From the NCBI GenBank assembly GCA_018666295.1, contig JABIZW010000063.1:1-9347 (forward strand): a stretch of 9,347 nt of DNA. The letters are read 5' to 3'. Source of the stretch: Halieaceae bacterium. Its GTDB lineage: Bacteria; Pseudomonadota; Gammaproteobacteria; Pseudomonadales; Halieaceae. Of the stretch, positions 6,248 to 9,347 are shown piece by piece. How positions within the stretch are numbered: the first letter of the stretch is position 1; each line of letters starts with the position of its first letter. The position numbers and the translations under genes were made by a program. The notes beneath the pieces were generated by a model. The model searched no databases. It saw nothing but the letters and a program-made list of their open reading frames with translations, and had not been told where the DNA came from.

Positions 6248-7132
6248 TCAGCCGACCGATTCTGGTACGGGCGTAGTCTTATTGATAATCATGTCGGCGC
6301 GGCGCTGGATCTTGGCTTTGCTTTCGTCCGTGTGCGCCAGCAACCAAAAATCACCATTTGGAATGCCTGCAAGCGCCATCTCTGCAACCTCATCGGGGTG
6401 CGTGGTCTGGATATTGATGCCAAATTCTTCAGCCATGCGTTTCATGTCTTCGACAGAGTTGATGCCTGTCTCGTTGCCAATGACCCCTTTATCGAATTCT
6501 TCAGGTCGAACACGTCCCGAATTAAACAGACCCGTTTCAACGACGTGCGGTCCGGGGAAGAGGGCACTCACAACAACCGGAAGTCCACCCATTTGTACTT
6601 GGTAGTGTAGGTTCTCTGTAATGGTATGAACCGCCGCCTTCGTGGCCGTGTAAATAGGCACATCAGGCAGCACGGTATAGGCGCCATTACCTGAGCCGGT
6701 GATGATCATGTGGGTTCGATCAGGCCGTGTGATCAGGTAGGGCATGAACACGCTGATGCTATTGACCGCACCCCACAGATTGACGTTAAAGCACCACTGC
6801 CAATCTTTCTCAGAAAAGCCCCAGATAGGGCCCGCTTCGCCTGCGCCAATGCCCGCATTGGCAAATACGAGGTCCACCTGTGAAAACGCCTCTAAGCTCG
6901 TATCAAGTAACGCTTGGAGACTCTCTGTTGAGGTCACATCACATCGTTCAATACGGTGCGAAATACCTTCTGCACTGAGGTCCGTCGCCATGGATTCCAT
7001 GGCGGTCGCATCGACGTCGCCAACGACAACGTTCGCGCCCGCACGACCCAATCCAAAGGCTATTGATCGACCAATGCCGCTGGCACCACCGGTAATAATG
7101 GCTGTTTTTCCACTGTAATAGTTGTCGCTCAT
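6248..7132 (-). CDS. SDR-family oxidoreductase (classical, likely NAD-dependent)
   Basis: Protein of 294 residues, a classical short-chain dehydrogenase with all landmarks: TGGASGIG (14-21), acidic D39 at the end of beta-2 (VVVGDVD) favouring NAD(H), CDVTS (64-68), ANAGIG (91-96), NVN (116-118), ITGSGNGAY (144-152) with S147, catalytic Y161 and K165 (YTATK), and the FPGPHVVET loop. The C-terminal extension after about residue 205 is longer than the shortest SDRs and may shape a bulky substrate pocket. A longer TTG-initiated reading is possible, but the ATG at 7132 overlaps the Rieske stop as ATGA, has GAGGT at 7138-7142, and leaves only a nine-residue lead before the first strand. Placement right after the oxygenase suggests it oxidises the hydroxylated product or a related alcohol. 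Substrate unknown. Confidence 0.93.
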   Translation of the reverse strand: MSDNYYSGKTAIITGGASGIGRSIAFGLGRAGANVVVGDVDATAMESMATDLSAEGISHRIERCDVTSTESLQALLDTSLEAFSQVDLVFANAGIGAGEAGPIWGFSEKDWQWCFNVNLWGAVNSISVFMPYLITRPDRTHMIITGSGNGAYTVLPDVPIYTATKAAVHTITENLHYQVQMGGLPVVVSALFPGPHVVETGLFNSGRVRPEEFDKGVIGNETGINSVEDMKRMAEEFGINIQTTHPDEVAEMALAGIPNGDFWLLAHTDESKAKIQRRADMIINKTTPVPESVG

Positions 7133-8094
7133 TGTTGACCTCGCGGGCTGTCGGGAAGGTAAAACTGGCGCACCCATTTTCTGAATAGCACCAGCGTCTC
7201 GTCGCCTTTGCAGAAAATAGGCTGCTTGCGGTGCACCTTGTTTTCCCAAATCGGGTAGTCGTCTGACAGACCCTCAATAATGCCGTCCATGACTTGGTCG
7301 CCCACAAACTCGGCTATTTCATTGCGCACGATAAGGGTCCACCGCAGGAGCGTTTCATCCTTTGAAATAGGCTGTGCGGAGTTGTAAACCATCATTTCAG
7401 CGCCCGGGCCATAGCTGGTGACAACACGTGCAAGACCGGGTTGGAACATGGTGGCGTGAAGCTCCCCAGTCATGCCTTGAGCTTCTATTTCAGAGCGTAA
7501 ATGCACGGCGCCATCGTCCTCGACCTTAACGGAAGAGGGCGGAGTCTGGTTTTGCTTGTGCACGTACTGAAAATGCTCCGGATCACATGAATTTTCCGCG
7601 ATATCTTGAATGTGAACTGGAATGTTGAACTCCACTTGGCGGGGCTCGGTCCAGTTTTCGTCGCCAATCTGCGGGATCACAGGCACTTCTTTGTCTGGCG
7701 CGGCGCCCGTTGGGTGGTACCACATGTAGATCTCGCCGTTGACCTCACTGGTGGGCCAGTTTTGAACCTTTGCGCGCGCCGGAATTGTTTCGCAATAAGG
7801 AATGTGCTGACACTTCCCATCGCCTCCGAATTGCCAGCCGTGAAAAGGGCATTGAATCGATTCGCCAACCACTTTACCGTTCACACCGAGGTGCGCCCCC
7901 AAGTGAGGACAATACGCGTCGTGGACTCGTGCGTCGCCAGACTCAGTCCGATAGAGGACCAACTCACGGTCCAGTGCAGTGACCGCTTTAACGTCACCCA
8001 CCTCAAGTTCGTGGCTTCGCGCCACTGACCACCATCCGATAGGGAAGTCAGGCGCTGTGTTAGTTTTGGAGTCGCAGACTGCGATGAGTTCCAT
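7129..8094 (-). CDS. Rieske non-heme iron oxygenase, KshA / DAF-36 (sterol) type
   Basis: Protein of 321 residues: the oxygenase part of a Rieske monooxygenase. The Rieske 2Fe-2S ligands are C62 and H64 in CPHLGAHLG and C82 and H85 in CPFHGWQF. The mononuclear iron site is ENSCDPEHFQYVH (167-179) with H174 and H179 and bridging D171. D279 in SDDYPIWENKVH (277-288) is the probable third ligand, placed as in KshA before the xxIW motif. The CPHLGAHLG...CPFHGWQF wording and the C-terminal FRKWVRQFY (304-312) resemble the cholesterol 7-desaturase DAF-36/Neverland group and steroid 9-alpha-hydroxylase KshA, pointing to a steroid or other polycyclic substrate. Unlike DAF-36 there is no N-terminal membrane helix. 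The ATG has AGGGAG at 8104-8109. It shares ATGA with the next SDR. No reductase is encoded nearby, so electrons must come from elsewhere. Subfamily confident; exact substrate not. Confidence 0.92.
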   Translation of the reverse strand: MELIAVCDSKTNTAPDFPIGWWSVARSHELEVGDVKAVTALDRELVLYRTESGDARVHDAYCPHLGAHLGVNGKVVGESIQCPFHGWQFGGDGKCQHIPYCETIPARAKVQNWPTSEVNGEIYMWYHPTGAAPDKEVPVIPQIGDENWTEPRQVEFNIPVHIQDIAENSCDPEHFQYVHKQNQTPPSSVKVEDDGAVHLRSEIEAQGMTGELHATMFQPGLARVVTSYGPGAEMMVYNSAQPISKDETLLRWTLIVRNEIAEFVGDQVMDGIIEGLSDDYPIWENKVHRKQPIFCKGDETLVLFRKWVRQFYLPDSPRGQQ

Positions 8095-8125
8095 GTCAAT
8101 ATTCTCCCTGGGTCGTTATTGTTTT

Positions 8126-9343
8126 TTAGCCGTTAAAAATACTGCTCGACGGACCAATCTCAGCCGCAAGTCCATCCAGGTATTGACGGTCTAAACCGTA
8201 AAACTCAATAGCATTGCCGCCTAAAATTTGACGACCGTCATCGACATCAAACCCTTTAAAGGTGTCCTGATAATACTGCGCGGTATTCGGCCAAGTCCCC
8301 TCGGGGTGCGGGAAGTCACTGCCCCACATGATCTGCTTCAGTCCAATTTGATCTCTCATATCGAGATCGCGCCGGGGCACACATGACGCGCCGATGCCGC
8401 AGTTACGTGCAAAGTACTCACTCGGTGCCATGGACAGGTGCGATCGAAAATCACCAAGCTTTGCTGAGAACTGAATGTCGGTGTAGTTGTGGTCTAACAG
8501 CATGAGCCATGAAGGGACCATGAACATGGTCCCACCCTCGACGACCATGGCCTTAAGGCGAGGGAAGCGCTCAAATACGCCGCCCCATAACATGAACGTT
8601 AAGGGTCGATAGAGCCAGAACATGACCTCAGAGACGTAGGCTCCCATGGCGCCAGGCAGCTCTGCACTTCGGTCCTCATTGGGAAAGGCGGGACCAAAAT
8701 ATTCGTTGTGCGGCGCTGGACCGGAATGGAAATGTATGACGATGCCGAGGTCTTGGCAGGCCTCCCAGAACGGATCGTATTTGACGTCGTGGTAGGCCGC
8801 GTGCTCGCCCCAAAGCGTTGGCAGCATGACACCCTTCAGACCGTTTTCATGGCACCAGCGAACCGCATCGACGGCTTGGGCGACATCGAATAATAAGGGG
8901 ATTGAAGCCACGCCAAAGTGTCTTTTGGGGTCGTTAGCGACCAACTCTGATAACCAGCGATTGTGCGCCATAGCACCGGCCCACTGAAGTTCGGGCACAG
9001 CATCTTTGGGTGATAAACCCAGACCGGCACCAAACGGTGGGGTGTTTTGCTCGGTAATCCCGTCTGGAAAAATGACTTCAGCGGTAATGCCGTCTCTGGC
9101 GAGCATCTTGCTACGCTCTTTGTAATCCCAGGCACCGGTCAACTCCTGCTTGATGGGAGCGCGCCATTCGTCGTTGATCTCTTTGATCAAAAACTGTTGC
9201 TCGGCTTTGTCCATCATGTCGACTTGGACCTCGACGGCCATATCGATGAAGTCGTGATACTTGCTGTCGACGTAAGGCTTGTATTGCGAAATAGGTAGGC
9301 CTGCGTGGCAGTCAGTGGAAACGACAGTAAGGCGATCAGTCAT
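8126..9343 (-). CDS. Amidohydrolase-2 family metal-dependent hydrolase/decarboxylase
   Basis: Complete protein of 405 residues in the Amidohydro_2 TIM-barrel family, which contains ACMSD-like decarboxylases and hydrolases of carboxylic or ring-cleavage products. Candidate metal and active-site residues in order are D11 and H13 (STDCHAG), H204/H206 (IVIHFHSGP), E269 (MVVEGG) and D343 (MWGSDFPHPEGTWPN). The end, GGNAIEFYGL (375-384), is the usual family closure. The first strand motif is DxH rather than the HxH of ACMSD. The ATG lies four bases from the right edge, so its ribosome site and any promoter are outside the window. It is followed by the Rieske gene after 31 bases. This group of long (about 400-residue) members is common in mycobacteria and marine or sphingomonad degraders, but I know of no fixed reaction. 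Decarboxylation or C-C/C-N hydrolysis of a pathway intermediate is inference. Confidence 0.9.
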   Translation of the reverse strand: MTDRLTVVSTDCHAGLPISQYKPYVDSKYHDFIDMAVEVQVDMMDKAEQQFLIKEINDEWRAPIKQELTGAWDYKERSKMLARDGITAEVIFPDGITEQNTPPFGAGLGLSPKDAVPELQWAGAMAHNRWLSELVANDPKRHFGVASIPLLFDVAQAVDAVRWCHENGLKGVMLPTLWGEHAAYHDVKYDPFWEACQDLGIVIHFHSGPAPHNEYFGPAFPNEDRSAELPGAMGAYVSEVMFWLYRPLTFMLWGGVFERFPRLKAMVVEGGTMFMVPSWLMLLDHNYTDIQFSAKLGDFRSHLSMAPSEYFARNCGIGASCVPRRDLDMRDQIGLKQIMWGSDFPHPEGTWPNTAQYYQDTFKGFDVDDGRQILGGNAIEFYGLDRQYLDGLAAEIGPSSSIFNG

Positions 9344-9347
9344 AGCA

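Noticed and set aside
6203..6610. 135-codon + strand frame over the SDR/ADC-like junction
   Set aside because: It runs antisense through the C-terminus of the SDR and across a ribosome-binding site of the - strand operon, with no recognisable protein features.
7133..7249. 39-residue N-terminal extension of the operon SDR from a TTG
   Set aside because: It would lie entirely inside the Rieske gene. The ATG at 7132 with ATGA overlap and GAGGT site gives a standard SDR N-terminus.
7606..8028. 140-codon + strand frame opposite the Rieske gene
   Set aside because: It is a shadow of the Rieske domain coding strand. Cysteine and histidine content arises from the complement and no motif is formed.
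8095..8125. Possible terminator or promoter between the amidohydrolase and Rieske genes
   Set aside because: There are only 31 bases, containing an A-run (TTTTTT on the + strand) but no stem before it and a Shine-Dalgarno site. I see no hairpin and no convincing -35/-10 pair.
1..9347. CRISPR arrays, tRNA/rRNA, insertion sequences, phage genes or defence systems
   Set aside because: I found no repeated spacer-like units, tRNA-like cloverleaf, transposase or terminal inverted repeats. Coding sequence for metabolic enzymes fills the window.

Overview
The window is densely coding bacterial DNA. It holds ten genes with no RNA genes, mobile elements, long repeats or CRISPR array that I can see, and no non-coding gap longer than about 35 bases. 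Base composition is moderate, with roughly half G+C by eye. Shine-Dalgarno sites precede most starts, and several genes are joined by 4-base stop/start overlaps. The family mix is SDR dehydrogenases, a KshA/DAF-36-type Rieske oxygenase, paired DUF1214 proteins, a SnoaL-like protein, an acetoacetate-decarboxylase-like protein and a sulfotransferase-like protein. This mix is typical of Proteobacteria that degrade steroids or other polycyclic or lipophilic compounds, such as marine gammaproteobacteria or sphingomonads. The taxonomic guess is inference from gene content and composition only.

Layout. Positions 1-1261 on the + strand carry the end of a short-chain dehydrogenase (cut by the left edge) and an SRPBCC/polyketide-cyclase-like protein, 22 bases apart. 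They meet head-on, with a 16-base gap, an eight-gene unidirectional set on the - strand (9343 down to 1278). In transcription order this set is: amidohydrolase-2 family metal hydrolase/decarboxylase (9343-8126); Rieske oxygenase (8094-7129); SDR dehydrogenase (7132-6248, ATGA overlap); acetoacetate-decarboxylase-like protein (6215-5442); SnoaL-like protein (5433-4924); soluble DUF1214 protein (4913-3828); membrane-anchored DUF1214 protein (3831-2440, GTGA overlap); sulfotransferase-family protein (2429-1278). The tight spacing argues for one operon. Its promoter is probably beyond the right edge, unless the amidohydrolase is itself internal to a longer operon.

How they may work together (inference). 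The Rieske enzyme would hydroxylate or desaturate a hydrophobic, probably sterol-like ring substrate. The SDR would oxidise an alcohol. The ADC-like, SnoaL-like and amidohydrolase proteins would carry out decarboxylation, dehydration/aldol-type or C-C bond chemistry on the products. The DUF1214 pair and the sulfotransferase-like protein have no assigned step. No ferredoxin, ferredoxin reductase, CoA ligase, thiolase, transporter or regulator is visible here, so this is only part of a pathway. I do not recognise the cluster as a named, characterised system. Its coherence as an uncharacterised catabolic module is the main point of interest.

Several gene starts were moved inward from the longest open frame because an overlap or ribosome-binding site decides them: the SDR at 7132, the soluble DUF1214 gene at 4913 and the anchored DUF1214 gene at 3831.
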